A stretch of 64,000 nucleotides of DNA from a virus. Positions 49,599-59,140 of the stretch are shown here, piece by piece (positions within the stretch are counted from its first letter, which is position 1; every line of letters starts with the position of its first letter). Location of the stretch: positions 1 through 64,000 of the IMG/VR virus record IMGVR_UViG_3300009164_004047. The stretch is one strand, 5' to 3'. Below the pieces are notes generated by a model, which saw nothing but the letters and a program-made list of their open reading frames with translations, had not been told where the DNA came from and did not search any database. Made by a program: the position numbers and the translations under genes.

Positions 49599-51632
49599 TT
49601 ATGCTGTGGTTCCGCCGCCATTGCTTTCACCGCCGCCAAATCCTCCTGGATCACTGTCGCCGCCGGCAACTTGACCTCCAGTATCACCACCAGTGTCACC
49701 TCCAGTGTCTCCGGCATCTGCCGAAGCTTCGCCTGTGCCGTTGTCCGCTTCGGCTGCTGATTCACTAGCATCCGCTGCGGCAACAGCCAATGATGCCTCA
49801 GTTGATGTAGTTTCGGCTGCGGCTGCTTCGGCTGCGGCTGCTTCGGCAGCAGTAACTTCACCTGCGGCTATTGCTGCTTCAACTGCTCTTATGTCTACTT
49901 TTGCTTGTGTCGCAATTGCAGCAGAAGTTGCAGCAGCATCGGCCTGTGCTGCTAAGGCTGAATTTATAGTAGGGGTCAATGAGGAGTTTAACGCACTGAC
50001 CGCTATCGTGCCAAGTGGGCCAAACGCAGATGCAGCAAAACTCAATGCCTTGAGAGCGGTACTAAAACCTTTTGGATCCGCTGCTGCTGCTGATTTAAGA
50101 CTGTTGATTGCACTGGTCACTGCGGAACCAACTGGTCCGGGTACAGATGCAGATTGTGTGGCAGCGGTAATTGCACTTGTTGTGGCAGTTGTTGTTAATG
50201 AAGAAATCAATGAACTTGGATTACCAGTAAGGATACTGCCAACCAGGGCTTTTTGTGTTGCGGTGTTATTGAAAGAACTGGCAAATTTATCCGAGGCAGC
50301 AGAAATAGATGAACCTATACTTGTGATGCTGCCAGGAACACCATCATTTTTTGTTCCTGTAACAGCACCAGCAGCACCACTGAACATGGCTGCTTTGTCT
50401 GCAGATGTGATTCCACTGCCCAATGTTGGACTGTTGTCACTGACTGAAATCGGGTTTCCGCCGCTGAGTACCGGGGCCCCGCTGGAATTTCTCAATATTC
50501 CACCATTGGTAGAAATTGTAGGGGTATCGGAGGCACCATTGATTGCTGCCACAATTTGTGCTCCACTAAGTCCTGATGTAGTTAGAGTAGTTACCGCCGA
50601 CTGTATCGCATCAGTAGCAGCAGCAGGGTTTGATGCACTGGTGCCTGCTGATGGAAAGTTTGGTGTTGGTATCTTAGGATTTCCAATGATGGCCTTCATG
50701 GCTTGATTTACATTGACTCGATTCACAGTGTTAACATAACCCTTGGCGACCACTGTGCCTGATGATAACGCACCACCACCGCTGATACTTTTATTGACTG
50801 TACCAAATGTTCCACCAAAATTGGATGATGCGACCAATCCAGTAATTCCAGCAACTGTTATCGCTGAGGCATTGTTGCTTAACCATTGTTTTGTATTGCT
50901 CACTCCATATACTGTGGCTGCATTTACCAATGGGCCCACAGTGGTTGATGATTCAGTTCCATTGATAGTACCACTTTGTTTTAATTGATTAAATGTGTTA
51001 GCCATCAACCCTTGTTGAGTCGACGTTTGTAAATTAGCATCAGACAATATAGCGTTGATATCTGTAGCACCTTGCTGCCCGGTCCAAGATGTTGGGCTAC
51101 TGAGTATGCTGACTGAATTTTCAGGATCTTGACGAACTTGATCAGCAATACCCGGTTTTATCAATCCTGCGGCTTGCAATTGTTCAGCAGTAAGTCCATA
51201 GGTTCCTAATCCTTTGCTGTTGGTAATCACATTGGCCGATTGATCCACACTGGCTGCTACTGTTGCAACTAACCCTTGTACTTGTGCCGATGACACAGTA
51301 CCGATGGTTTGAGCACTGGTATCGGTATTAACAAAATCACTGGTAGTGATAGCGATAGGCGGTACTGTACCTGGCGGCACAGGAAGAATAAGATAATTTC
51401 CTGCTTGCTGTGCCACTGTTACTGCCTGGGCACCTATCTGTGCAGGAGCAGTAGCCAGCCCATCGATAGATTGTGTTACAGCATTCAGCAACCCGCCTAC
51501 TGGAATTCCTGTGAGACCGCCCGTATTAAATTGTTTGTCAAACTCTGCCTTTGCTTGATCGTAGGTAGTACCTGGAGGTCCTTGCAACTCATAGGCTTCT
51601 CCGGCAGGGGTGGTAAATCTCCAGATGCTCAT
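49599..51632 (-). CDS. Ala/Ser-rich baseplate-region structural protein
   Basis: A 677-residue low-complexity protein. The N-terminal domain (MSIWRFTTPAGEAYELQGPP followed by GTTYDQAKAEF) is compact. A short motif YGLTAEQLQAAGLIKPG at about 144-161 recalls peptidoglycan- or LysM-type repeat helices. The centre is Ser/Thr/Ala-rich. The C-terminus has AAEAAAAEAAAAE helices followed by tandem TGGDTGG repeats and a Gly-rich tail. It overlaps the gp5-like gene by ATGA. The neighbourhood suggests a hub or spike-associated protein. The GCN-rich DNA makes long false frames on the other strand. Confidence 0.65.
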   Translation of the reverse strand: MSIWRFTTPAGEAYELQGPPGTTYDQAKAEFDKQFNTGGLTGIPVGGLLNAVTQSIDGLATAPAQIGAQAVTVAQQAGNYLILPVPPGTVPPIAITTSDFVNTDTSAQTIGTVSSAQVQGLVATVAASVDQSANVITNSKGLGTYGLTAEQLQAAGLIKPGIADQVRQDPENSVSILSSPTSWTGQQGATDINAILSDANLQTSTQQGLMANTFNQLKQSGTINGTESSTTVGPLVNAATVYGVSNTKQWLSNNASAITVAGITGLVASSNFGGTFGTVNKSISGGGALSSGTVVAKGYVNTVNRVNVNQAMKAIIGNPKIPTPNFPSAGTSASNPAAATDAIQSAVTTLTTSGLSGAQIVAAINGASDTPTISTNGGILRNSSGAPVLSGGNPISVSDNSPTLGSGITSADKAAMFSGAAGAVTGTKNDGVPGSITSIGSSISAASDKFASSFNNTATQKALVGSILTGNPSSLISSLTTTATTSAITAATQSASVPGPVGSAVTSAINSLKSAAAADPKGFSTALKALSFAASAFGPLGTIAVSALNSSLTPTINSALAAQADAAATSAAIATQAKVDIRAVEAAIAAGEVTAAEAAAAEAAAAETTSTEASLAVAAADASESAAEADNGTGEASADAGDTGGDTGGDTGGQVAGGDSDPGGFGGGESNGGGTTA

Positions 51633-53137
51633 GCTGTTTTAATTATGCTCCAATCAACGGCCACTGGTACTGCTGCCGGTGGTGGTGTGGGTGTTCCATC
51701 AGTGAAATTAGTTACTATCGGAACACCCTTGTTATGATAAGGATACGGCTCATGCGTGGGTGCGCGAGTTACTATACTGACCAGTGCATTTTCTTCAACT
51801 TGCCACCCGGTGCTGTTGTTGAATGTGGTATCTGGCATTAAAGTAGTAGGATATAGTCGAGGAGGTCTTACTGGTGTTCCGCCACCACCGTTGAGATCTA
51901 TTTTGCCAGCATTCAATTTCAATGCGCCGCCACCATTCCATGACCCTGATTTGCTTTGTAAAGTCAATGATCCATCACTGAGCACACCTATTTGTTTTTG
52001 ACTGTAAACTGTTATTGCGCTTTCACTGGCTATTTGTAAATTTGTTACCGCACCAATGTTTGTGGCAGCATTTGATTTCATATTGATGTTACGCCCGGCA
52101 AACATATTGATATCTTTGTCAGCATGTAAGTTGATAGTTCCTTCAGTTCTTACATTCACTGAATTGGTTGAATATACATCTACAGTTCCTTCGGCACCCA
52201 TTTCAATCCAAGTTTGTCCATTAGCATGACCGATATAGATAAAGTTATCACTGTCATTCATCATGATTTGATGACCTTTGGATGTGCGTAATCTAAACAA
52301 TGCGTTTTTGTTTTCTAGATCGCCGTCATCCATAACCAAGGTATGCCCGCCGACTCGTCCAATCACTTTGACGTCGTTGGGACTTAAACTGCCCGAACTA
52401 AGTTGCTTTCTTATGGTATTAGGATTTAGTCCTTTTTGGTAGATCGGCAGTCCAGGAGTGGAGATACCATATACTGTGCTAGGACTTTCGCGTTGTGCAT
52501 TAGAAATGATCGGTCCGCGCTCTGGATCGTTTGCAAGACCTTGTTGGAAAAATATAGAAGCCTGATAACTGTGTATTGGTTTGGGTTGATCAAAAAATCT
52601 AGTATTTTCGTCTAACTGTTTGTTTTCTGAGTTGATCTCTGTGACCGGTAGTTGTGTAGACTTGAGAAAATAATTGCCTTGTGAAACATTCTGAGACACA
52701 GATTGACTTTGTGGAGCAGCACCAATGGCCGGTAACATGTGATTCAAGTTATCATTGATCACGCAACCCAAATAATATCCTTGGCTAGGGTCGCCTTCGA
52801 CAAAGAAGCACAACACTTGAGTACCAATGTCCGGCGTGGTAAACCACATGCCATAACTTTGTTGATTGCCGGGATAATCGCCATAGCCTGCACTGGTTCC
52901 GGTTTTTTCTGTGGCACCATAAAACGGTGGCAGATATCTAACCCAACGCAGTCCATTCTGCTGATTTTCTGGGCCGGATGCAAATTGTTCTATATAAACT
53001 TGCACACGCCCGACTCTGGTGGGATCCACAGTGTTTGTTATGGTTCCAATGAATGGACCCATCTCAACAGGAGTACCACCACGATCAAATTTGTAGGTAC
53101 TGGAACGTCCAGAGAGTTGCGGATTATTTTGTGCCAT
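51629..53137 (-). CDS. gp5: Baseplate central spike protein, T4 gp5-like, without lysozyme domain
   Basis: A 502-residue protein. Residues about 25-150 form an OB-fold domain (GPFIGTITNTVDPTRVGRVQ, WVRYLPPFYG and GTQVLCFFVEGDPSQGYYLG). The second half has the strand-repeat of a triple beta-helix needle: VDVYSTNSVNVRTEGTIN, then HADKDINMFAGRNINMKS, then further repeats. T4 gp5 has a lysozyme domain between these parts; here only a linker is present. The protein forms the hub spike that punctures the envelope. A Shine-Dalgarno (CAAGGA) precedes its ATG. Confidence 0.87.
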   Translation of the reverse strand: MAQNNPQLSGRSSTYKFDRGGTPVEMGPFIGTITNTVDPTRVGRVQVYIEQFASGPENQQNGLRWVRYLPPFYGATEKTGTSAGYGDYPGNQQSYGMWFTTPDIGTQVLCFFVEGDPSQGYYLGCVINDNLNHMLPAIGAAPQSQSVSQNVSQGNYFLKSTQLPVTEINSENKQLDENTRFFDQPKPIHSYQASIFFQQGLANDPERGPIISNAQRESPSTVYGISTPGLPIYQKGLNPNTIRKQLSSGSLSPNDVKVIGRVGGHTLVMDDGDLENKNALFRLRTSKGHQIMMNDSDNFIYIGHANGQTWIEMGAEGTVDVYSTNSVNVRTEGTINLHADKDINMFAGRNINMKSNAATNIGAVTNLQIASESAITVYSQKQIGVLSDGSLTLQSKSGSWNGGGALKLNAGKIDLNGGGGTPVRPPRLYPTTLMPDTTFNNSTGWQVEENALVSIVTRAPTHEPYPYHNKGVPIVTNFTDGTPTPPPAAVPVAVDWSIIKTA

Positions 53138-53157
53138 TGACTATAGTTCCTTGTTGT

Positions 53158-54957
53158 TTATGCTTGGTCATATTGATCATCTTGTACTATGCCTTGCTCA
53201 GGTAATGGATCTGTCACAGGTGGTTCTTCGCTGGTATAGGAAGCATAGTCCACACCTCCTAGACCATTTTCTCCAGGTTTCCCAGACAGGGTAGGTGGTG
53301 CTTCGAATCCGCCAAACTCGTCGGTTTGTCCCACTGCTGCTACTATTGATGCCGGAGGTACCGGTGTTAGAGGTTTTGGTCCAGAGATAGAAGTGATAGA
53401 AGATTCTAGCCAATTACCTGCAGATTTTGCATAACCGTTTACTGTGTCCGTTAATTGTTGTTCATATGGACGAAGGAAATTTGTAGCAGCAGTTGATATA
53501 GCAGAGGTAGCAGCTTCTTTAAGTTTGGCGATGCCGGCCTGCAATGGAGTTGAAGAATTTACCAAACTGGAAATTAAATTGTTATCTGATACCCTTGATG
53601 CTCCGCCGGCCACGGCACCGGCTACAGCGCCGGCTACACTATTGACCAGGGTTGTTGCAACAGCAGGATCGGTATTTCTTCCTGCATCAGATGTACCAGC
53701 AGTGGTAGTGGTAGTGGTGGCAACAGTGGCAGTGACCGGAGTCGTTCTACTGCTGTCATCTTGTAACCATTTACCTTTTAGTTCCTGCGTGAATTTTCCA
53801 CCTTTAAAAGTGCTACGACAACTGATTGCTACATATGCAACTGCTTCTTGTGCGGTGCCCGCTGTCTGAACAAAATTGCTACGAGGATTATTTGCACCTG
53901 GATCCATGAGACCAGTTTCAAGATTATAATCTACTGGGCGATTCCACGCAAATTTAAAATATGGTATACTGGCGGTGATATTGATACTGCCATCAGGATT
54001 AAATGGTCCAGTAAAAAATTTGCCCGCGGTAAGTGGTACTATTGAAGGAAGCCACGCCGGATCTCCAATGATGTTTAAACTTATTGTGGCATAATCATTG
54101 GTATACAAAATATCAGCGGCATTGGCACCAGGTTCAAAAGTTTTGCCAGTTCCTCCTTGCCTGGTTTGATTACTGGCCGGTTGATAGGCTTTTTTCCACA
54201 AATAGTCCGGATTGGTTTGAGATCGAATCAGCGCATTATTTCCAGAAGTGATAGCCTGGTTCCATAGATTATTAAAACTTTGTTCGTACTGTAACACCTG
54301 TGTGTTTTGCCCTGTGAACCAGTAGTTATAAACTTTGTGTACTCCTCTAAATACACCGCTAGTGAAATATTCACTTTGTATTGGCATTTGATAAGGAGTT
54401 ACTGTGTAAATTATCCTATATGCAAAATCATTTCTTGCTGGATCATATTTTATCGGAATTGCGTTACCCACTATGTTATACCAAGCAAATACTTGTCCTG
54501 GTTTTCCCTGTGGGTCCCAGGAATTTGTTTTGGTATTCCAAGTTACATTTTGTTGATCACCAATGTATCTACTGCTACGCATGACTTGATCAATGAATTG
54601 TACTATTTGTTGACCTGCTGTAGTACCACGTGTTCTAACTTGCAATGGCGCACTTTGTTTTTCAGGCAACTTTGAGTTGGCCGCATTTGATGGTGCAGCA
54701 CCAGTAAATTCTTTTTCCTTAGGACCTGCTGGTATCATACTGGCATTTTCTAACAACGGATCAGCAAAATAAATTTCGTAAACATCAGGAATAAATCCTT
54801 GCTTTGCGGCTTGGTCAGCATAATAAGCATTGATAGCAGCACACAGTCCTGTACCAGTTTGAGTAGTTGCTGGTGTAGGAGCTGCGGACGCATTGGCCGG
54901 TGCTCCTTGTCGTGCAAATCTGCTATCACTTCCGTCGGCTGCTGTTATAGTCGCCAT
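53158..54957 (-). CDS. Baseplate hub-region structural protein
   Basis: A 599-residue protein. The ATG at 54,957 (MATITAADGSDSRFARQG) is preferred over an in-frame start at 54,987, which lies inside the preceding gene. The folded core includes DVYEIYFADPLLENASM, FIDQVMRSSRYIGDQQ and YTVTPYQMPIQSEYF. It is followed by a long low-complexity tail of Ala, Thr and Pro. There is no enzyme motif. Position between gp5-like and gp53-like genes, plus size, suggests a hub or tail-tube-associated protein. A specific T4 counterpart cannot be named. Confidence 0.6.
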   Translation of the reverse strand: MATITAADGSDSRFARQGAPANASAAPTPATTQTGTGLCAAINAYYADQAAKQGFIPDVYEIYFADPLLENASMIPAGPKEKEFTGAAPSNAANSKLPEKQSAPLQVRTRGTTAGQQIVQFIDQVMRSSRYIGDQQNVTWNTKTNSWDPQGKPGQVFAWYNIVGNAIPIKYDPARNDFAYRIIYTVTPYQMPIQSEYFTSGVFRGVHKVYNYWFTGQNTQVLQYEQSFNNLWNQAITSGNNALIRSQTNPDYLWKKAYQPASNQTRQGGTGKTFEPGANAADILYTNDYATISLNIIGDPAWLPSIVPLTAGKFFTGPFNPDGSINITASIPYFKFAWNRPVDYNLETGLMDPGANNPRSNFVQTAGTAQEAVAYVAISCRSTFKGGKFTQELKGKWLQDDSSRTTPVTATVATTTTTTAGTSDAGRNTDPAVATTLVNSVAGAVAGAVAGGASRVSDNNLISSLVNSSTPLQAGIAKLKEAATSAISTAATNFLRPYEQQLTDTVNGYAKSAGNWLESSITSISGPKPLTPVPPASIVAAVGQTDEFGGFEAPPTLSGKPGENGLGGVDYASYTSEEPPVTDPLPEQGIVQDDQYDQA

Positions 54958-54958
54958 G

Positions 54959-56440
54959 TTATGCCTGATCCCATCCGTTGCTTGCAATGCTGTTCAATAA
55001 TGCAGGATTACTAGTAGGCGATGAAGTTTGTATAGCAACACCGTTTCTAGTTTGGTCACCGGCGGCATTACTGGCTTTTGGTTGTGTTATACTGCCAACT
55101 AATATTTCTTTTACTGTTGATCCGTTAAAGGTAAAATTTTGTGGTATACTTCCTTTAATTGAACTGTTATTATAAACTTGTTGTATTGACGCACCTTCGA
55201 TATTGTATTCAACCAATCTATTAGCAACTTTGAAATCGATCTTGTTAATCGTAAAAGGTACAAATTTTTCCACCACGGCGGACCGATCTGTGACTCCTGA
55301 TCTCTGTGCTATGGGCAAAACAAGATTGCCGTCAGTGTCGTATCCATAAAATCTTATGACCATACAGTATTGCGCGGCTTTATAATTTGCAGGCGTGGTT
55401 GGACTAGTAACATTCGTGGCGTTGTACACATCAGTGACTGCACTGTAAAGATTTGATAGCAATGATATACCATTGGGTTCTGTAACTGTAAAAGTAAGTT
55501 TGCTAGTGTTTGATGCTGCTCTTGATCCTGGACCTGTATAGAAAGTATCATATACAAAGTTATCAAGATAGTAGTCTAGATAAAAATAAGGATTGCGTCC
55601 TACTCCCACAGTTCCACCATCCTGTGTGGGTACTGCATTCTGCACAGGTGCTCCACCGGTTTGGGCCAAAAGATAGTAACCAGTTAAATTACGATTGGGC
55701 AATAAAATAAGACTAGTGTATGTTTTAGGATCCAGTAGATACCAACTGAGACTGTAGGTATAACTGGCGTATTGATCTAATATATTATCTTGTGGTATGA
55801 TAGCGGCATTAGCACCACCATACAATTCACTCAATCGATTTTGTGTAGAATTGGTAATGGGTTGAGCAGCGTCGTCGGCGCCAGCACCTACTCCTATCTG
55901 TGTACCGCTGTTAGAAACCCTGGGTGCTCCGGCATTTGCTCTAGAAGTAAAAGGTAAAGCACCCGAGGCAGGTGGAGATGGTATGGCTTGACTGACGGTT
56001 ATTGGTACTGTTTTAGCATTGGTCCCTGAAGTCACTGCTCCACTTTGTTCACTAGGGATAACATTGGCATTGGTTGCCGAGTCGGTGATCTTGACTACTA
56101 TCCTGCCTTGTGGGGTTTGCACAGTTTGTACTGGTGGTGATGGTGCTCCTGGGCTGGCTGAATCATCACGGGCTACTTGTGCCTGTGCTGCTAATGTACC
56201 TGCACTGTCAGTCTTGCGTTGGTCCTGAAGTTGTAACTGATTTAGGAGTCGGACCAGGTCAGACTGCGAGGCTTGATATCTTGCTAACTCGGCTCGTAGA
56301 GCAGCCAATCTTGGTGCTTTTTCAGCAGCAGTGTATAAACTTGAATTTTCTGTAGATGCAATTTGCCTTAGAGTAATAGCAATGAGTGCATTAATGTCTG
56401 CTAAGGCTGCCTCGACTCCTTGTACTGTGTCTACTGCCAT
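54959..56440 (-). CDS. Baseplate-region structural protein with N-terminal coiled coil
   Basis: A 493-residue protein. Residues about 1-75 form a predicted helical coiled coil (ADINALIAITLRQIA and LRAELARYQASQSDLVRLLN). A disordered Pro/Ser/Ala linker follows, then a beta-rich domain from about residue 215 (YASYTYSLSWYLLDPKTY, TKLTFTVTEPNG-like segment, RLVEYNIEGASIQQVYNN). Its stop and the next start are separated by one base. Related plan to the protein at 53,158 (helical or flexible parts around a beta domain), but no clear sequence relation. Virion role is inferred from position. Confidence 0.6.
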   Translation of the reverse strand: MAVDTVQGVEAALADINALIAITLRQIASTENSSLYTAAEKAPRLAALRAELARYQASQSDLVRLLNQLQLQDQRKTDSAGTLAAQAQVARDDSASPGAPSPPVQTVQTPQGRIVVKITDSATNANVIPSEQSGAVTSGTNAKTVPITVSQAIPSPPASGALPFTSRANAGAPRVSNSGTQIGVGAGADDAAQPITNSTQNRLSELYGGANAAIIPQDNILDQYASYTYSLSWYLLDPKTYTSLILLPNRNLTGYYLLAQTGGAPVQNAVPTQDGGTVGVGRNPYFYLDYYLDNFVYDTFYTGPGSRAASNTSKLTFTVTEPNGISLLSNLYSAVTDVYNATNVTSPTTPANYKAAQYCMVIRFYGYDTDGNLVLPIAQRSGVTDRSAVVEKFVPFTINKIDFKVANRLVEYNIEGASIQQVYNNSSIKGSIPQNFTFNGSTVKEILVGSITQPKASNAAGDQTRNGVAIQTSSPTSNPALLNSIASNGWDQA

Positions 56441-56442
56441 GA

Positions 56443-56742
56443 TCAGAATCCTAGCACGCTACGTAGAGTGGTTATTTTGGGCAAATAGATACGCACCCCT
56501 GCCGCAAAATCCAAAGGTGGTGCGGTGAGAGTATTGGGATTACGCTGATAGAATACCCACCACAGATTGCTGTTGTTGTACAAGTCCAATGCCAACAAAT
56601 CTGGTCTGAATTGATAAACCTGATTTATTTCCATGAGTTGATCGTCGCTTTGTTTAGGAATTGGACGATTGGTCATCACATCCAGGAAAAACTGACTGTA
56701 TCCTGTAGAAAAATATGCACTTGTAGAATCATATGTGGACAT
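56443..56742 (-). CDS. gp53: Baseplate wedge protein, T4 gp53-like (LysM-like)
   Basis: A 99-residue protein, shorter than T4 gp53 (196). It keeps the signature YQFRPDLLALDLYNNSNLWW, then VFYQRNPNTLTAPP, then DFAAGVRIYLP, the LysM-like fold that gp53 uses to clamp neighbouring wedges. The start overlaps the stop of the upstream gene by one base and it ends 2 bases before the next start. Confidence 0.82.
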   Translation of the reverse strand: MSTYDSTSAYFSTGYSQFFLDVMTNRPIPKQSDDQLMEINQVYQFRPDLLALDLYNNSNLWWVFYQRNPNTLTAPPLDFAAGVRIYLPKITTLRSVLGF

Positions 56743-58736
56743 TACCAGAATCCTCCTCTAATTAAATCACCATTAGCAAATCCTTTCAAACTGAATTGCT
56801 GGCTGACTTGAGTACGTGATTGCATTGGTAACAGTCTCAATGAAAGATCGACACTGGTCGGAACATAAGTGGGATTATTTTGTCCTAATGTGGGTGGTGA
56901 TGGACGAGTGACCACGGCGCCCGGGCTTATGCCTTGGCTAGAAAACAGATTAGATATGCGTTGTACTGCACCCGATATAGGATCAGTAGGAGCAGTTTGA
57001 CGATCTCTACGGCTTAACAAATTGGTTCCATTCACATTCACACTACGAGCACGTATATAATCTACACCATCGGGCATGGTGTATGCGAAACTACTTACCA
57101 CGCAAGGATGTCGATTGAATTGGAATTCGCCAAATCCGGTAAGGAATACCAAGGGTGGCGGTGCTCCGCGTTGAGCATCTTGTCCATAGAACATGCGGGT
57201 AACAGATCTAAAGAAATGTATCACTGCCAATAGATATGCTGCTTCGTTGGTGTCTTGTGCTGTGAATTTGGCATCGATGCCGATTTCCCCTACATTGCTG
57301 TTTTGGTAGAAATAGTTCATGTAGTTTGAATGGGTAAGGTCCGTGGGCGAATACTTGGCATTGTAGGAGGTTGTAATCTTAGGGGTATACGGAAATATAA
57401 CACCACCGGTGTTTTTCAATGGCGCCAATATGCCATTTGGTGTTGCATTGTATAGATAATCTGCACCCGGTGCCAGGCTAAGTCTCAAACGCCAATCACC
57501 GTTGCTGGCTTGTTTGGTTTGTGCGGCCAACACTTCTCCGCGTTGTGCTAACAGTTTTCCTGAATAGGCCGCGGCAGCTTCATTAGCAGCGGCTGCCTGT
57601 TGAGGATCTAATATTTGATTAGGAGCAAATGCTGCTGCCGCTGCTGCTGCCGCATTGGCACCCAAGCCAGTTGCTGTGTTAGACAATACTGCTGCGGCGC
57701 TGCCCACTGCGTTTGCTGCTGCATTGCTCAATGCTGCTGCGGCTGCTTGCCCTGCATCAGAGGCAGCCACGGCTGCTGCGCTACCCACTGCTGCTAGGCT
57801 AACTGTTGGAGTTGCTGATTGGCCAGCGGCTGCACTGTCAACTGCTGCCGCAGTTTCGGTTCCAGGACCGCCTCCACCTGCGAAAGTGGCTCCTGTTGCT
57901 CCATCACCGCCACCACCTCCGCCGCCGGCTGCGGCTGAGACCGGAGTAGCACCAAAGACAGACGCTGCATTATTGCTTGCTTTGTCAACTAAGTTGTTGG
58001 CTACCTTGGCAAGAGGTGCAGGCAATGCGCCGGCCACGTATGATTTTACGGCACCTGTTGCTGCACCAATTGCTTGACCTATCAGTTGATTTTTTACTTC
58101 ACCAGCTTTGGATATGAGTTGCTTTTGAAGATCGGGTATTTGGGCTTTGAGTGCGGCGGTAGCACTATCTATTGCACCGGCCGCTGAGGTTTTGATTTGA
58201 TCCGCAAACAATGCAGATCTTCCTGTGATCTGATCTACCAAGCCGGGTTGCGAAACTGGAAATCCAGTTTCAGCAAATCTCTCCAGCCGTGCAGTCTCAG
58301 CAGCACTTTCATAAGGATTAAATTCGGGTTCAAAATTAGATGGTCCTACATCCTCTATACGTAGACCGCCTGCTGTGGGGTCAATGTTACCATCAACTGA
58401 GGCCCCGGCATCAATATTAGACAGCTCGAAGCGGGTATCGTAGTCAGGCGCAAACCCATCAACACTACCACCATCAAACAAGGCGGATTGAGTATCTGAA
58501 CCATAAAATGGTTGATCATAATCAACATTATACCACCCTTCTGGACCAAGATCGCCGCCAGCACCGGGTATAGCAGAACCTAAAAACCCATCAGGGCCTT
58601 GGGCGAAATCAAAAGCATTGGCGTCTGTGATACCGGCTTCGGCGGCAGCCGAAAACGAATCAAGCCCTGTGAGTTCGGCTGCATTAAATGCGGTTGCGGA
58701 TTCACCTATGTCAAATGCGTTAAAATCAAATGGCAT
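56742..58736 (-). CDS. Baseplate/tail-tube-cap-like protein with Ala-rich centre
   Basis: A 664-residue protein. The N-terminal third is acidic and Phe/Asp-rich (MPFDFNAFDIGESATAFNAA). A poly-Ala and Gly-rich middle includes eight consecutive Ala near GLGANA. The conserved C-terminal domain runs from about residue 410 (WRLRLSLAPGADYLYN, FPYTPKITTSYNAKYSPTDL, FFRSVTRMFYGQD, FLTGFGEFQFNRHPCVVSSF). That C-terminal domain resembles proteins found near gp53 in marine T4-like phages, possibly equivalents of gp48/gp54. Low-complexity parts probably form flexible or helical spacers. Confidence 0.65.
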   Translation of the reverse strand: MPFDFNAFDIGESATAFNAAELTGLDSFSAAAEAGITDANAFDFAQGPDGFLGSAIPGAGGDLGPEGWYNVDYDQPFYGSDTQSALFDGGSVDGFAPDYDTRFELSNIDAGASVDGNIDPTAGGLRIEDVGPSNFEPEFNPYESAAETARLERFAETGFPVSQPGLVDQITGRSALFADQIKTSAAGAIDSATAALKAQIPDLQKQLISKAGEVKNQLIGQAIGAATGAVKSYVAGALPAPLAKVANNLVDKASNNAASVFGATPVSAAAGGGGGGGDGATGATFAGGGGPGTETAAAVDSAAAGQSATPTVSLAAVGSAAAVAASDAGQAAAAALSNAAANAVGSAAAVLSNTATGLGANAAAAAAAAFAPNQILDPQQAAAANEAAAAYSGKLLAQRGEVLAAQTKQASNGDWRLRLSLAPGADYLYNATPNGILAPLKNTGGVIFPYTPKITTSYNAKYSPTDLTHSNYMNYFYQNSNVGEIGIDAKFTAQDTNEAAYLLAVIHFFRSVTRMFYGQDAQRGAPPPLVFLTGFGEFQFNRHPCVVSSFAYTMPDGVDYIRARSVNVNGTNLLSRRDRQTAPTDPISGAVQRISNLFSSQGISPGAVVTRPSPPTLGQNNPTYVPTSVDLSLRLLPMQSRTQVSQQFSLKGFANGDLIRGGFW

Positions 58737-59070
58737 GTGCTACCTCCGCTTGGCCGATTGATTCCGGAAAGTCAGTCCCGGTGCCACGTAGATTGTGTAA
58801 ACAACACAGCACTACATCGTCTGTGAGCGCCATGAATTTGTGTCGGCTGCCTGCAGGGATAGTGATTATTGCAGGAGCATGAAATTCTGTGGGTTCGGTA
58901 TCGTCTTGCCAAACACGCACTGATCCATTGGATACTAAAGTGATGTGGTCGTGAACGTGAACATGTTGACTGATCACTGTGCGGGCTTTTTTTACCGAGT
59001 AGGCGCGAACCCAGATGTCATCCACCTCGGCAAACTCAATATAATCTAATTTTAATTTTGTAGAGTCCAT
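58726..59070 (-). CDS. Cupin-like small protein at the head of the virion operon
   Basis: A 114-residue single-domain cupin. HVHVHDHITLVSNG supplies the metal-binding histidines of motif 1, and IPAGSRHKFMAL fits motif 2 with its His. A metal-dependent sugar or small-molecule-binding role is usual for this fold, but phage versions may be structural. Its end overlaps the next gene by 11 bases. It is the first gene on the minus strand after the divergent promoter region. The function in virion assembly is unknown. Confidence 0.75.
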   Translation of the reverse strand: MDSTKLKLDYIEFAEVDDIWVRAYSVKKARTVISQHVHVHDHITLVSNGSVRVWQDDTEPTEFHAPAIITIPAGSRHKFMALTDDVVLCCLHNLRGTGTDFPESIGQAEVAHAI

Positions 59071-59112
59071 GTGTTTATTTACCCAAAAAATAATCTGCCC
59101 AGTTTATAACCA

Positions 59113-59140
59113 TTGACAAACCCGCAATCTGTGTTATAAT
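59113..59140 (+). promoter_or_regulatory. Consensus sigma-70 promoter before the late sigma gene
   Basis: TTGACA (59,113-59,118) and TATAAT (59,135-59,140) are separated by 16 bases; both hexamers are perfect. The likely start of transcription is near 59,147, leaving a leader with AAGGAT (59,153-59,158) before the ATG at 59,167. This host-type promoter fits a gene that must be made before late transcription begins. The -10 runs into TAAATA (59,140-59,145), a core also seen before virion genes. Confidence 0.85.

Noticed and set aside
49589-49861. Minus-strand 90-codon frame with PKQPQPKQPQP repeats
   Set aside because: It is a shifted frame of the repetitive C-terminus of the gene at 49,599, not a separate gene.
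49693-50706. Long plus-strand open frame of 337 codons opposite the Ala-rich structural gene
   Set aside because: It is the complement of GCN-rich low-complexity coding DNA, which lacks stops on the other strand. Its product is also Ala/Val-rich without structure, and the minus-strand gene fits the operon.
57620-57760. GCN-repeat DNA as a possible simple-sequence repeat or phase-variable tract
   Set aside because: The repeats are imperfect and codon-aligned, coding for a poly-Ala spacer, so slippage control is not supported.
57655-58077. Plus-strand open frame rich in Ala and Pro opposite the gene at 56,742
   Set aside because: Same cause: repetitive Ala codons on the minus strand. No start signal or neighbouring plus-strand gene.
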